Of a DNA stretch of 48,202 nucleotides, positions 22,764 to 31,631 are shown one piece after another (the stretch's first letter is position 1; every line of letters begins with the position of its first letter). Source of the stretch: Oscillospiraceae bacterium (lineage in GTDB: Bacteria; Bacillota; Clostridia; Oscillospirales; Ruminococcaceae); the NCBI GenBank assembly GCA_017408395.1, contig JAFQUQ010000001.1, forward strand, positions 1-48,202, in the 5' to 3' direction. The notes under the pieces were generated by a model. It saw only the letters and a list, made by a program, of their open reading frames with translations, was not told where the DNA came from and ran no database searches. Both the position numbers and the translations under genes were made by a program.

Positions 22764-25055
22764 TCAGCCCTCGTCCTTGATGATGAATACGACCTCGATG
22801 ATAGTGCCTACGGGGACTACACAGCCTTCCTCGTAGTTCTGTGTGTAAGCGATTGAGCCTGCGTGGCTGGACGCACCGTCGCCTGCTTTAAAGTTGAGAT
22901 TTGCATTGGTAAGGGCGGTGTTTACTTCGGAAAGTGACATACCCTTGATGTTGGGGACGGTTGTATATTCGGTTTCAAAATCCTTTTCGGTATAGAAAAT
23001 TACCTTGCCGTTTCGCTGGAGAGTGCTTCCTCGTGCAGGTATCTGTCCGATAACTGTCTCGCCGTTTCCGATGGTAGAGTACTGGAGTCCCAGAGCTTCG
23101 AGGGTAGCGCCTGCGCTTTCAACGGTCTGACCTTCAAGGGACGGCACGGTAATGCCGAGACCTTCAAGCTCGTCGTCGGTATATTCGGGGTAATAGCCAA
23201 GATATGGGAGCGCTTCTTTGAATGTGTTTGATACCACAGGGCAGGCAACAACGCTGCCGTAGTACATAAGTGAGCCGTTTTCGTCCTTTGCGGAAGGCTC
23301 GTCGATCATTACAAGCATAATGATTTCGGGGTCGTCGGCAGGAGCAAAGCCGCAGTAGGATGAAACGTAGAGATTTTCAAGACCCGTCTGGTTCATCTTG
23401 TCCTGCTTTTCGGAGGTGCCCGACTTGCCGCCGATAGCGTAGCCCTTGATGTAGGCGTTTGAGCCGCCCTTGTTGTTTACAACCGATTCAAGCACCTGAC
23501 GCATCTGTGCGGAGGTCTGCTCGGAGATAACCTGTCTTTTTATGGAAGTTTCGGTAGTTTTAATAACGTTGCCGTTGGTGTCAACGATTTTGCTTACAAC
23601 GTGGGGAGTTACCAGATAGCCGCCGTTTATGGCAGCAGCGTAAGCGGTTATCATCTGGATGGGGGTTATCTTGTTTGACTGTCCGAAAGCACAGGAAGCA
23701 AGCTCAACGGGACCCATATTGTCAGCGGAAACGTAGATACTGTCAGCCTCGCCCGGAAGGTCGATGCCCGTAGGCTCGGTAAGTCCGAAGGCTTCAAAGT
23801 AGCTGCAGAAGTTTGTGCCGCCGAGACGCTGTCCAACCTGAATGAAGGCAGGGTTGCAGGAGTTTGTCATTGCGGTGGTAAAATCCTGGTCGCCGTGGGA
23901 GTAGGTAGACCAGCAGTGGATAGGCGTATCCGCAACCTGAATTACCTGATTGCAGCTGAAGGTGGAGTTTAAAGTTACAGCACCCTCTTCAAGAGCCGCC
24001 GCACCCGTTATTACCTTAAAAACAGAGCCTGGGTAGTAAAGCTCGGTGATTGCCTTGTTCTTCCATTGCTGTTCACGGAGTGCCGCATACTGGGTGTTGT
24101 ACTCCTCCTCATCAGTAATTCCTTCCAGCAGGTCAAGGTCCTTCTGTGAGTAAAGGGAGTTGCGGTCGTTTAAATTAAAGCCGGGGGTACTTGCCATAGC
24201 AAGAACTGCACCGCTGTTTACGTTCATAATTATGGCACAGCCGCGGTTCTGGACGTTATTTTCCTCGATAGCCTGTTCAAGATATTTTTCCGCAAAATGC
24301 TGGAGGGTCATATCAAGGGTAAGGTAAACGGAGTTGCCGTCCTGAGCGCTGTAAATCTTATCGTTCTTGTAGGGCATTTCGTTGCCGTTTGCGTCGGTAG
24401 CGGAAGTAATTTTGCCGTCTACGCCTTTAAGGTAGTCGTTATAGTAGGATTCCACGCCGTAAACGCCGTCGCCCTCGTAGTTTGTGAAGCCGATGACCGC
24501 CGCCGCAAGCTCGCCCTGGGGGTAGTAGCGCTTGGTGTCCATATTTGTGTAGATAAGGTCGCCTGCAAGCTCATCCTTGTTTCTGCGCTGGATGATTTTA
24601 TCGGCGACAGGCTTTTCGATACCCTTTGCAACGCTTACCCACTTGGAGTTTGTATTTTTAAACTTCTCCTTAAGGGAGTCGGCGGTGATACCGTCAAGCT
24701 CCTCGGTGAGAATGGCGATTGCCGCATCAAGCTGACGCTGATACTCGGTCTTTCCCGTTTCGGGGTCGATTTTTTCGTTGTCAAGCTTTGAAAGGCGGTT
24801 TGGGTTTATGATGATATAGTAAACCGTTGCAGACTGGGCAAGTATCTTTCCGTTTGTGTCGTAGATACTGCCTCGGTTTGCTTTGATAATGGTACTGCCG
24901 AACTGGTTTTCGTTTGCAAGGGCCTGATACTCCGCACTCTTTGTCACGGAGGACTCAAAAAGCTTTGCAACGATAAAGGCTGTAAAGATGAGAAATGCGG
25001 AAAGCACAAAAATATTGAGCTTACGCTTCATAACATTTGTAGGACTGCGTGACAA
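22764..25055 (-). CDS. Class B penicillin-binding protein with two PASTA domains (SpoVD/PBP2x type)
   Basis: A 763-aa transpeptidase with one N-terminal membrane helix and a dimerisation domain. The penicillin-binding domain has SVFK (Ser344), SCN (Ser399) and KSGT (Lys544). Two C-terminal PASTA repeats follow (VPSLEGQTVESAGATLEAL and VPNIKGMSLSEVNTALTNA). The start is TTG at 25055, preceded by GGAGAAGG; an earlier in-frame TTG at 25085 lacks a ribosome site. It cross-links septal peptidoglycan with the SEDS protein encoded downstream. FtsI and SpoVD cannot be distinguished by sequence. Confidence 0.93.
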   Translation of the reverse strand: MSRSPTNVMKRKLNIFVLSAFLIFTAFIVAKLFESSVTKSAEYQALANENQFGSTIIKANRGSIYDTNGKILAQSATVYYIIINPNRLSKLDNEKIDPETGKTEYQRQLDAAIAILTEELDGITADSLKEKFKNTNSKWVSVAKGIEKPVADKIIQRRNKDELAGDLIYTNMDTKRYYPQGELAAAVIGFTNYEGDGVYGVESYYNDYLKGVDGKITSATDANGNEMPYKNDKIYSAQDGNSVYLTLDMTLQHFAEKYLEQAIEENNVQNRGCAIIMNVNSGAVLAMASTPGFNLNDRNSLYSQKDLDLLEGITDEEEYNTQYAALREQQWKNKAITELYYPGSVFKVITGAAALEEGAVTLNSTFSCNQVIQVADTPIHCWSTYSHGDQDFTTAMTNSCNPAFIQVGQRLGGTNFCSYFEAFGLTEPTGIDLPGEADSIYVSADNMGPVELASCAFGQSNKITPIQMITAYAAAINGGYLVTPHVVSKIVDTNGNVIKTTETSIKRQVISEQTSAQMRQVLESVVNNKGGSNAYIKGYAIGGKSGTSEKQDKMNQTGLENLYVSSYCGFAPADDPEIIMLVMIDEPSAKDENGSLMYYGSVVACPVVSNTFKEALPYLGYYPEYTDDELEGLGITVPSLEGQTVESAGATLEALGLQYSTIGNGETVIGQIPARGSTLQRNGKVIFYTEKDFETEYTTVPNIKGMSLSEVNTALTNANLNFKAGDGASSHAGSIAYTQNYEEGCVVPVGTIIEVVFIIKDEG

Positions 25056-25090
25056 GTTTCCTTCTCCTTTCGGGTAATGCTTCAAGCCTT

Positions 25091-25118
25091 ATTATAGCAA
25101 AATACGGGTTGCATTGAA
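25091..25118 (-). promoter_or_regulatory. Internal promoter before the PASTA PBP gene
   Basis: On the minus strand an extended -10, TGCTATAAT (25091-25099), with a weak TTCAAT (25113-25118) 16 bp upstream. It lies in the 110-bp gap after ftsL and would allow separate expression of the downstream genes. Confidence 0.55.
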
Positions 25119-25165
25119 AAGAACGTATTCCCCCCAATGTACAACCCTTATTTAATAGTATTTCG

Positions 25166-25636
25166 TTATCCTCTGATATATTCCACAAAATCCTCGAAGC
25201 CGTGTTTAAGCTTGACGAAGATGTTGTCGTTCTGTTCGGGAATGTCGATTACGTTTCCGTTTTCAAGGCTGATGTACTCTATCTGCGACTTGTCAAGCTT
25301 CTGCATACCGAGCACATTTGCAGCGTACTCCTCAACGACCCTGAGGGACGATTTGCTTTCGATAGCCGTCTGCATACGGACGTTTTCGCTTCTGAGAACG
25401 TCAACGTAAGCGGTCTTATCGGTGATCTGAGCGTGGAGGGAAGCGTGTTCAACCTTACCGTAGATAACCGAGCCCATTAAAATTCCCGCAGCTGCAAGGA
25501 GCACGAAAATTCTCACAGGAGAGCCTGCTGTTTCGGGTCTTGCCTTGCGTACCTTGATTTTCCGTACCTCTGCTTCGGGCTTCTGGACGGTATTTTCATA
25601 TTTTGAAAGATCGTATGCCAGATTATTTCTGCTCAT
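25166..25636 (-). CDS. ftsL: FtsL-like division protein
   Basis: A 156-aa bitopic protein: a basic ~40-residue head, one membrane helix (VRIFVLLAAAGILMGSVIYG, ~41-60), then a coiled coil (HAQITDKTAYVDVLRSENVRMQTAIESKSSLRVVEEYAANVLGM) ending in an acidic tail. The family is poorly conserved in sequence, so the call rests on topology and on the slot between rsmH and the PBP gene. It would bridge FtsQ/DivIB and the septal synthase outside the membrane. Confidence 0.82.
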   Translation of the reverse strand: MSRNNLAYDLSKYENTVQKPEAEVRKIKVRKARPETAGSPVRIFVLLAAAGILMGSVIYGKVEHASLHAQITDKTAYVDVLRSENVRMQTAIESKSSLRVVEEYAANVLGMQKLDKSQIEYISLENGNVIDIPEQNDNIFVKLKHGFEDFVEYIRG

Positions 25637-25671
25637 TATTCATCAACCCCGCAGGGTTACTCCTCTCTGTT

Positions 25672-26601
25672 TTACACGTCTGATTTCTCTATAATTCTTA
25701 ACTTTGCGCTGTGGCTTCTGTTGTTTGCCGCAAGCTCCTCCTCGGTTGCCTCGATAGGCTTTCTGTTTACCAGCCTGCCCCTTGGTTTGTTTCCGCAGAC
25801 GCAGACGGGGAAGTCGGGAGGACAGGTACAGCCCTTGCAGAAAGACGCAAAACGCTGTTTTACAATTCTGTCCTCAAGGGAGTGGAAGGTGATTATGCAG
25901 AGCCTGCCGCCCGGTTTAAGCATATCAAAGGCGTCGTCAAGTGCTCTGTTGAGTTCTTCAAGCTCACAGTTCACGGCAATTCTTATTGCCTGAAAAGATT
26001 TTTTGCAGGGGTTCTTTTCACGGCGGAATTTTGCAGGCACCGACGAACAGATTATATCCGCAAGCTCCGAGGTGGTTTCTATCGGTTTGATCTCCCTGCG
26101 TTTTATAATAGTATCTGCAATTTTGCGTGAAAATTTCTCCTCGCCGTACTCCCATAAAATTCTGCTGAGCTCGGCGTAGGAGCTGTTGTTTACGATGTCC
26201 TTTGCGGAAATGCCCTCCTGTGACATTCTCATATCAAGGGGAGCGTCGCCGTGGTAGGAAAAGCCTCTTTCCAATGTGTCCAGCTGATGTGAGGACACTC
26301 CCAAATCAAGGAGTACCCCGTCAACCTTTTCCACGCCCTCCGCAAGAGCGAGAGCCTTCATATCGGAAAAATTTCCCTTAAGCACCTTTGCGCTGTAAGG
26401 AGCAAGGCGTTCTGTGGCAACGGCGATAGCGTCGGGGTCACGGTCTATTCCAAGGAGAAGGCCGCCCTCCGTAAGACGCTTTGCGATTTCGGAGGAATGT
26501 CCCGCACCGCCGCAGGTGCCGTCTATATAAATGCCGTCGGGCTTAATGTCAAGACCCTCGATACATTCGCTAAGCATAACCGAATAGTGTGAAAATTCCA
26601 T
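25672..26601 (-). CDS. rsmH: 16S rRNA (cytosine1402-N4)-methyltransferase
   Basis: A 309-aa SAM-dependent enzyme (formerly MraW) methylating N4 of C1402 in 16S rRNA. YIDGTCGGAGHSSEIAKRL is the SAM loop, and LLDLGVSSHQLDTLERGFSYHGDAPLDMRM and ITFHSLEDRIVKQRF are family hallmarks. A CxC cluster (CKGCTCPPDFPVCVCGNKP) lies near the C-terminus. It lies 15 bp after mraZ. Confidence 0.97.
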   Translation of the reverse strand: MEFSHYSVMLSECIEGLDIKPDGIYIDGTCGGAGHSSEIAKRLTEGGLLLGIDRDPDAIAVATERLAPYSAKVLKGNFSDMKALALAEGVEKVDGVLLDLGVSSHQLDTLERGFSYHGDAPLDMRMSQEGISAKDIVNNSSYAELSRILWEYGEEKFSRKIADTIIKRREIKPIETTSELADIICSSVPAKFRREKNPCKKSFQAIRIAVNCELEELNRALDDAFDMLKPGGRLCIITFHSLEDRIVKQRFASFCKGCTCPPDFPVCVCGNKPRGRLVNRKPIEATEEELAANNRSHSAKLRIIEKSDV

Positions 26602-26616
26602 ATTTACTCCGTTTCT

Positions 26617-27027
26617 TTAGAAAGCGATCTCGGAAAGAGCGTCGGAGAGCATTTCTCCTGTGATACCGTCGCTGACAGCGTTAAATCTTGCGCTGTCCCA
26701 GATTTCCGCACGGTTTATAACGCCGAGAACTGTAACATCGTGGGAAAGGTTGGCATAATCTCTCAGATTTTGCGGAATGAGGATACGTCCCTGCTTGTCA
26801 GGCTCAACGGTGCAGGCTTTAACGATAAAAAGCTTTGCAGCCCTTGCTTTTTCGCCTGTGAGGGTCTTTATCTTCTCTGTAAAGTTTTCCCATTCTTCTT
26901 CGGAATAAACATAAAGGCAATTTTCGGGACCTATGGTGACGATGAAGCTTAAACCCAGGCGTTCACGGAGCTTATTGGGGAATGCCATACGGCCTTTTGC
27001 GTCGATTGTATGTTCAAATGTACCCAT
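26617..27027 (-). CDS. mraZ: Transcriptional regulator MraZ
   Basis: A 136-aa protein with two AbrB-like half domains, each with the DxKGR motif: TIDAKGRMAFPNKLRERLG and EPDKQGRILIPQNLRDYANL. The track of possible starts includes a GTG at 27054, but family members begin MxGxxxHTIDxKGR, which supports ATG 27027. MraZ forms rings that bind short direct repeats before its own gene and represses the dcw operon. First gene of the cluster. Confidence 0.93.
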   Translation of the reverse strand: MGTFEHTIDAKGRMAFPNKLRERLGLSFIVTIGPENCLYVYSEEEWENFTEKIKTLTGEKARAAKLFIVKACTVEPDKQGRILIPQNLRDYANLSHDVTVLGVINRAEIWDSARFNAVSDGITGEMLSDALSEIAF

Positions 27028-27156
27028 TAAAGACTTACCGCCCAAGTTTAACACCGCCTTTCCACATAGTATTGTTGAAAATTTCGTGACGAAAAACCGT
27101 GATTTTACGATTTTTAAGCTTAAAAATGATAGTTTTCCACTTTTTTAGCCTTAAAG

Positions 27157-27177
27157 TTTTCCACACTGTGTGGAAAA
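27157..27177. promoter_or_regulatory. Perfect 21-bp palindrome in the mraZ leader
   Basis: TTTTCCACAC and GTGTGGAAAA flank a single T. Each arm fits the DnaA-box pattern TTWTNCACA. It lies about 60 bp downstream of the predicted start of transcription, so a bound protein could block elongation, or the RNA hairpin could matter. Assignment to DnaA is speculative. Confidence 0.55.
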
Positions 27178-27190
27178 GACTGTGGAAAGT

Positions 27191-27266
27191 TCACCACAAT
27201 TCACCACTTTTATGGTTTTCGTCACCACTTCAATGATATTATACACCATACCGCCCGATTTTGCAA
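27191..27266 (-). promoter_or_regulatory. mraZ (dcw) promoter with phased direct repeats
   Basis: On the minus strand, TTGCAA (27261-27266), 17 bp, TATAAT (27238-27243). Downstream lie three copies of GTGGTGA (complements of 27191-27197, 27201-27207 and 27222-27228) spaced 10 and 21 bp apart, that is on one face of the helix. MraZ proteins bind tandem GTGG/TGGG-type repeats spaced by a helical turn, so these are probable MraZ boxes placed to block the promoter. Confidence 0.78.
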
Positions 27267-27445
27267 CCGATTACGCAAATTCCTCAAAAAATTATTTAAA
27301 AACTTTTCAGAAAAAATTAGTGCACTTTAACGAAAACGGTTGTTTCGTTTTTACAGGTGACGCAGATTGATATAAAATTTACAGATTATGGTGAGCGTTT
27401 ACAATTTGTTCAGAATAAATTATTGAACAGGTAGTAAATATGGGG

Positions 27446-27474
27446 TTGAAATGGAAGTCATAATGGGGTATAAT
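27446..27474 (+). promoter_or_regulatory. Promoter of the HD-domain gene
   Basis: TTGAAA (27446-27451), 17 bp, TATAAT (27469-27474), about 65 bp before the ATG of the HD protein. Confidence 0.7.
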
Positions 27475-27539
27475 AAACGTAATTGCGGAGTTTACGCAGA
27501 TTTTAAGGTGCATACCATATGCACGGGAAGGAAATGCCA

Positions 27540-28076
27540 ATGCTCAGAGCTATCGGTTCAAAAGTTGATCTGGACAAAAACGGCGACAGCCAGTATTACA
27601 GCCTTGTTGCAGACCTCCTTGAAAGCGACGTAGTAAACGAAATGAAGCAGTATACCCATCACGGAAATACCACTTGTTTCCAGCATTGCCTCAATGTTTC
27701 ATACTATAATTATAAGCTGTGTAAATTTTTCTCCCTCAATGAGCGTGCAGGCGCAAGGGCGGGGCTTCTTCACGACCTTTTCCTTTACGACTGGCACACC
27801 TACGTTCCGCCCAAGGGTGAGCGTCTCCACGGCTTTACCCACGCAGGCAAGGCACTGGAGAACGTGAGAAAGAATTTTTACGTCACCGAGCTTGAATGTG
27901 ACATCATCGAAAAGCATATGTTTCCGCTGAATATCACGGCGCTCCCCAAGTACAGAGAAACCCTTGTCATCGTAATCACGGACAAGGTCTGCGGCACGAT
28001 GGAGGTTTTCGCTTACAGAGGGCTGGTCATAAAGGAATTCTTCAGGCGTACATTCAGAAAAAAGAGTGTGGAATGA
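27540..28076 (+). CDS. HD-domain hydrolase
   Basis: A 178-aa protein starting MLRAIGSKVD; GGGAAGGA eight bases upstream supports this ATG over those at 27519 and 27534. Metal ligands of the HD superfamily are visible: His in CFQHCLNVSYYNYKL, HD in GARAGLLHDLFLYDW, His in HGFTHAGKALENV, and a C-terminal Asp in VIVITDKVCG. HD proteins hydrolyse phosphoester bonds of nucleotides; the substrate here is unknown. It stands alone, divergent from mraZ. Confidence 0.8.
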   Translation: MLRAIGSKVDLDKNGDSQYYSLVADLLESDVVNEMKQYTHHGNTTCFQHCLNVSYYNYKLCKFFSLNERAGARAGLLHDLFLYDWHTYVPPKGERLHGFTHAGKALENVRKNFYVTELECDIIEKHMFPLNITALPKYRETLVIVITDKVCGTMEVFAYRGLVIKEFFRRTFRKKSVE

Positions 28077-28113
28077 GATTTTTCGATGTAAATTTCAGTT
28101 TGCAAATAAAATT

Positions 28114-28141
28114 ATCCGCAGTTTCGGCTGCGGATTTTTGT
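28114..28141 (+). terminator. Terminator of the HD-domain gene
   Basis: ATCCGCAG and CTGCGGAT form an 8-bp stem around TTTCGG, followed by TTTTTG. Confidence 0.85.
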
Positions 28142-28751
28142 TTTGAATGGTGGTTTGTCCGTCATCAGATGAAGAAAACATAACGTTTCCTTCATCTGAT
28201 GAGGTATTATTCTGTTAGGGACGGAAGAAATTTGCCGCAATTCAGATTGTCGCCACCTTTTGAGATTACATAAAATGATGATTTTCTTTCACCTTTGGCT
28301 ATTTGTTCCGAATTGCGGCTCGGTTTTGATTAGACTTGCTAAGGGCTCTGCCCTTAACCTGCAAGGGGCTCTGCCCCTTTGAACCCTGCAACCCTTTTGA
28401 AAAAGGCTTGACCGAAAACTTTAGCGTCAGAATTGGAAGTTTTATGTCAGAAAAAGGATGATTTTTACTTTGCAAAAATTTTTGCGGAATTTTTGCAGGC
28501 GGAAATAAAAACGGAAATATTTTTGCAAAAGTACCGCAAACCACGCAGGCAAGCCAATGCAACCGATAGTTGCGTACCCGGAAAATGCAATTTTTGAAAA
28601 TGCAAACCAGAATTGGTTGTAAGATGGAACGGTTAATGCTATAATGTTTACAGTACCCGAGGCGGACATCAATTTTCTTGCTTGACGGCTATGATTCTGC
28701 CAAGGGTAACGTCGTAAGGAAAAGTTTTACATATATATAAGGAGTGTTCAG
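28142..28751. other. Intergenic region with inverted repeat and GC-rich dispersed-repeat remnant
   Basis: No gene is seen. At 28164-28203 a 13-bp perfect inverted repeat (TCATCAGATGAAG/CTTCATCTGATGA) forms a long hairpin. At about 28337-28415 lies a run of short inverted units (AAGGGCTCTGCCCTT, AAGGGGCTCTGCCCCTT), followed by ACCCTTTTGAAAAAGG. This composite looks like a dispersed repeat of the kind seen between genes in clostridia. No promoter could be assigned with confidence for the next gene. Confidence 0.6.
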
Positions 28752-30014
28752 ATGAACGTTGAAACAGCAAACAGGCTTCAGATGTTAAGAAAGAAAAACA
28801 ACCTCTCTCAGGAGGAGCTTGCCGAAAAAATAGGTATTTCAAGGCAGGCGGTGTCAAAGTGGGAGAGGGCGGAGGCTTCTCCCGATACCGATAATCTCAT
28901 TCTTCTTGCCAAGCTTTACGGGGTGACTCTTGACGAGCTTCTCCGCACGGAAAGCGTGCATTTCCCTGACGAGGACGGTATCTCGCTTCGCAAGGAGGAT
29001 TACATTGAAGATGTACGTCCCGCAGATGACGACGGTGAGATTTACCCCAACGGCAGAAATAACGCTTCAATCCCTCAGGGTGCACCCGGAATTACAGGCT
29101 CTTACACGGAAAAACAGGAAAATTCCGAAAAAAATACCGCAAACGGCGGAAATACAGCTGAAAATGTCGCAAAGGACGGTATGGAAGTAGCGGATTTTGT
29201 GAAGAATGTTGCGGAATTTACAGTAAATGTCACTAAAGAAGCCCTCGGTGCGGCTGCAAAAGGCTTGAATGAAGCCAACGAAAACATTAAAAATAACAAA
29301 AACAGCCGTAATTCCTCTGACGGAAGCTCTATGGACAAGGATTTTGATCGTATGGACAGGGAGTTTGACAACATAGAAAAGTCCTTTGAAAAGGCTTTCG
29401 ATGGATTTGACGAAAAGATAGACAAGATGAGTAAAGAATTTGAACAGAAGGTAGAAAATGGTACTAAACACTTTGAAGAAAAGATGGAAAAGAAAAAGTA
29501 CCCAGCCACCCTTCTTGACAAGCTGTTTCCTTTAATAATAGCATGTATGTTCCTGCTGTTCGGTGCAATCGGAATGTGGGAAATGTGGATTTTATTCCTT
29601 TTTATCCCTGTATACTACATTTTAAGCGATGCAAACAAGAAATACAAGGCAGGGGACAAGACCCTCACTGAGGCGGCTCTCGGCATTTTTGACGGCTTTA
29701 TTCCTTTTGGCGTTACCTTCATTTTCTTGGTTTTCGGTGAGCTTTTCCATGCCTGGAGCTGGTGCTGGATTTTCTTCCTTTTTATCCCTGTTTACTACAT
29801 TTTCAGCGCTGCTCTCAAAAAGTACGCCGCAGGCGTTTTAAGTCCGTTGGGCACAATAGTTTACTTCCTGAACGGCTCGGTGCCGATAATGGTAGTTATT
29901 GCATTTCTCATTGCTGGACTGTGGTTCCACCTGTGGGGATTTGCGTGGGTGCTGTTCTTTATTATACCTTTTTACTATATTATCGCCGACCACATACGCA
30001 AGAATAAAAAATAA
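28752..30014 (+). CDS. Membrane-anchored XRE-family regulator
   Basis: A 420-aa protein. Residues 1-65 are a Cro/C1 helix-turn-helix (LQMLRKKNNLSQEELAEKIGISRQAVSKWERAEASPDTDNLILLAKLYGVTLDELL). A low-complexity, Asn- and Glu-rich linker follows, then a coiled coil (~190-255; DKDFDRMDREFDNIEKSFEKAFDGFDEKIDKMSKEFEQKVE). The C-terminal third has three similar pairs of membrane helices, each followed by IPVYYI/IPFYYI and a basic turn. The DNA-binding head would be tethered to the inner face of the membrane, suggesting direct coupling of a membrane signal to transcription. Its ligand and target are unknown. Confidence 0.82.
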   Translation: MNVETANRLQMLRKKNNLSQEELAEKIGISRQAVSKWERAEASPDTDNLILLAKLYGVTLDELLRTESVHFPDEDGISLRKEDYIEDVRPADDDGEIYPNGRNNASIPQGAPGITGSYTEKQENSEKNTANGGNTAENVAKDGMEVADFVKNVAEFTVNVTKEALGAAAKGLNEANENIKNNKNSRNSSDGSSMDKDFDRMDREFDNIEKSFEKAFDGFDEKIDKMSKEFEQKVENGTKHFEEKMEKKKYPATLLDKLFPLIIACMFLLFGAIGMWEMWILFLFIPVYYILSDANKKYKAGDKTLTEAALGIFDGFIPFGVTFIFLVFGELFHAWSWCWIFFLFIPVYYIFSAALKKYAAGVLSPLGTIVYFLNGSVPIMVVIAFLIAGLWFHLWGFAWVLFFIIPFYYIIADHIRKNKK

Positions 30015-30036
30015 CGACGAAATCTGCAATTTCCTG

Positions 30037-30065
30037 TTGACATAGGGCAGGGTTGATGTTATACT
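30037..30065 (+). promoter_or_regulatory. Promoter of riboswitch-metK
   Basis: TTGACA (30037-30042), 17 bp, TATACT (30060-30065). Confidence 0.8.
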
Positions 30066-30082
30066 TAAAATATAAGTGAATA

Positions 30083-30252
30083 GCCTTATCAAGAGTGGCG
30101 GAGGAACTGGTCCTGTGAAGCCCGGCAACCTAATTGCAATGCTTGAACTGCATTCAAGAAAGGTGCTAAATCCTGCGGTGAAAATCCGAGAGATGAGGAA
30201 TTTTTATGAAATTCAACGCTTGAAAGGGGTATTCTTTTTCAAGCGTTTATTG
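30083..30252 (+). promoter_or_regulatory. SAM-I (S-box) riboswitch with terminator
   Basis: The aptamer (about 30083-30200) has the conserved S-box blocks ATCAAGAGTGGCGGAGGAAC, TGTGAAGCCCGGCAACC, AAGGTGCTAAATCCTGC and GAGAGATGAGGA. The expression platform is a hairpin AACGCTTGAAA (30215-30225)/TTTCAAGCGTT (30237-30247) followed by TATTGTTT. SAM binding should favour the terminator and switch off SAM synthetase. A long open reading frame runs through it by chance and is not translated. Confidence 0.95.
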
Positions 30253-30273
30253 TTTATGTCAGGAGGAAAATTT

Positions 30274-31452
30274 ATGATCAAAAAGCTTTTTACATCCGAA
30301 TCCGTTACGGAAGGTCATCCCGATAAGATATGCGACCAGATCTCAGACGCTGTTCTGGACGCTATTCTCGAACAGGACCCTATGGGCCGTGTTGCCTGTG
30401 AAACTGCGGTAACAACAGGTATGGTGCTCTGTATGGGCGAAATTACCACAAGTGCAATCATCGATATCCCTACAATCGTAAGAAATACCGTTCTCGAAAT
30501 CGGCTACGACAGGGCAAAGTACGGCTTCGACTGCCACACCTGCGCTGTTCTCCAGTCACTTGACAAGCAGTCTGCTGACATCGCTATGGGCGTTGACGAG
30601 GCTCTCGAACACAAGGGCGGCGAAAAGGCTGACGAGTTTATGACAGGTGCCGGCGACCAGGGTATGATGTTCGGCTATGCCTGCAGCGAGACACCTGAGC
30701 TTATGCCGATGCCTATTTCTCTCGCTCAGAAGCTTGCAAAGCGTCTTACAGACGTGCGCAAGGACGGCACTCTCGACTATTTAAGACCTGACGGCAAGAC
30801 TCAGGTTACTGTTGAATACGAGGACGACAAGCCTGTAAGAGTTGACACCGTAGTCGTTTCAACTCAGCACGCTGCCGAGGTTTCCCTTGAACAGATCAGA
30901 GAGGACATCATCGAAAACGTAATCAAGCCTATCATTCCTGCGGAGCTGCTTAAGGATACAAAGTATTTCGTAAACCCGACAGGCCGTTTTGTAATCGGCG
31001 GTCCTCAGGGCGACAGCGGACTTACAGGACGTAAGATAATCGTTGATACATACGGCGGCTACGCTCGTCACGGCGGCGGTGCTTTCAGCGGCAAGGACCC
31101 CACAAAGGTTGACAGAAGCGCTGCTTATGCTGCAAGATATGTTGCAAAGAACATCGTTGCGGCTGGTCTTGCTGACAAGTGTGAAATTGAAATTGCTTAC
31201 GCAATCGGTGTTGCTGAGCCTGTTTCTGTGCTTGTTGACACATTTGGCACAGGCAAGGTTTCCGACGACAAGCTTTCCGAGGCTGTAATGAAGGTATTCG
31301 ACCTTCGTCCTGCTGCTATCATCAGCACCCTCGAATTAAGAAAGCCACAGTACAGACAGCTTGCGGCTTACGGTCATATGGGACGTGAGGATTTAGGCGT
31401 TGCGTGGGAAAGAACAGACAAGACTCAGGCTCTCCTTGAAGCGTTAAAGTAA
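30274..31452 (+). CDS. metK: S-adenosylmethionine synthetase
   Basis: A 392-aa cytoplasmic enzyme making SAM from methionine and ATP. Start ATG 30274 is preceded by AGGAGG (30261-30266) and gives the family's usual N-terminus [37 protein letters not shown] and [22 protein letters not shown] are the ATP/phosphate-binding signatures. The frame is open back to 30076, but that part is the riboswitch. Feedback control by SAM is implied. Confidence 0.98.
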   Translation: MIKKLFTSESVTEGHPDKICDQISDAVLDAILEQDPMGRVACETAVTTGMVLCMGEITTSAIIDIPTIVRNTVLEIGYDRAKYGFDCHTCAVLQSLDKQSADIAMGVDEALEHKGGEKADEFMTGAGDQGMMFGYACSETPELMPMPISLAQKLAKRLTDVRKDGTLDYLRPDGKTQVTVEYEDDKPVRVDTVVVSTQHAAEVSLEQIREDIIENVIKPIIPAELLKDTKYFVNPTGRFVIGGPQGDSGLTGRKIIVDTYGGYARHGGGAFSGKDPTKVDRSAAYAARYVAKNIVAAGLADKCEIEIAYAIGVAEPVSVLVDTFGTGKVSDDKLSEAVMKVFDLRPAAIISTLELRKPQYRQLAAYGHMGREDLGVAWERTDKTQALLEALK

Positions 31453-31509
31453 TGCTTAATTCGTAATGCGTAATGCGTAATTAAGGCGGCGATTGCCGCC
31501 TTTTTTATT
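31450..31509 (+). terminator. Stop-linked repeat and metK terminator
   Basis: Immediately at the metK stop codon begins a copy of the TAATGCGTAATTCGTAAT repeat family (31450-31482). It runs into a stem AAGGCGGC/GCCGCCTT and a T tract. The same repeat-terminator layout recurs after the desulfurase gene at 36114-36172. Confidence 0.8.
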
Positions 31510-31560
31510 TAATGAATAATTGTCGTGGGACGGATTCCATATCCACTCCTACATACACAC

Positions 31561-31631
31561 AAAAAAACGTGCAGAAAATCAATTCTGCACGTTTTTTTAA
31601 TTACGAATTACGCATTAAGCATTACGCATTA
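31561..31631 (-). terminator. asnA terminator with stop-linked repeat
   Basis: AAAAAAACGTGCAGAA (31561-31576) pairs with TTCTGCACGTTTTTTT (31583-31598), bidirectional. Between it and the asnA stop codon (31629-31631) lies another copy of the GCGTAAT/TTCGTAAT repeat. Confidence 0.85.

Noticed and set aside
28299-28672. Leftward 76- and 87-aa frames in the intergenic region
   Set aside because: They run through short inverted repeats, have no ribosome site and look like chance open frames.
30076-30273. N-terminal extension of metK by 66 codons
   Set aside because: This stretch is the SAM riboswitch and its terminator; the conserved N-terminus and AGGAGG site begin at 30274.
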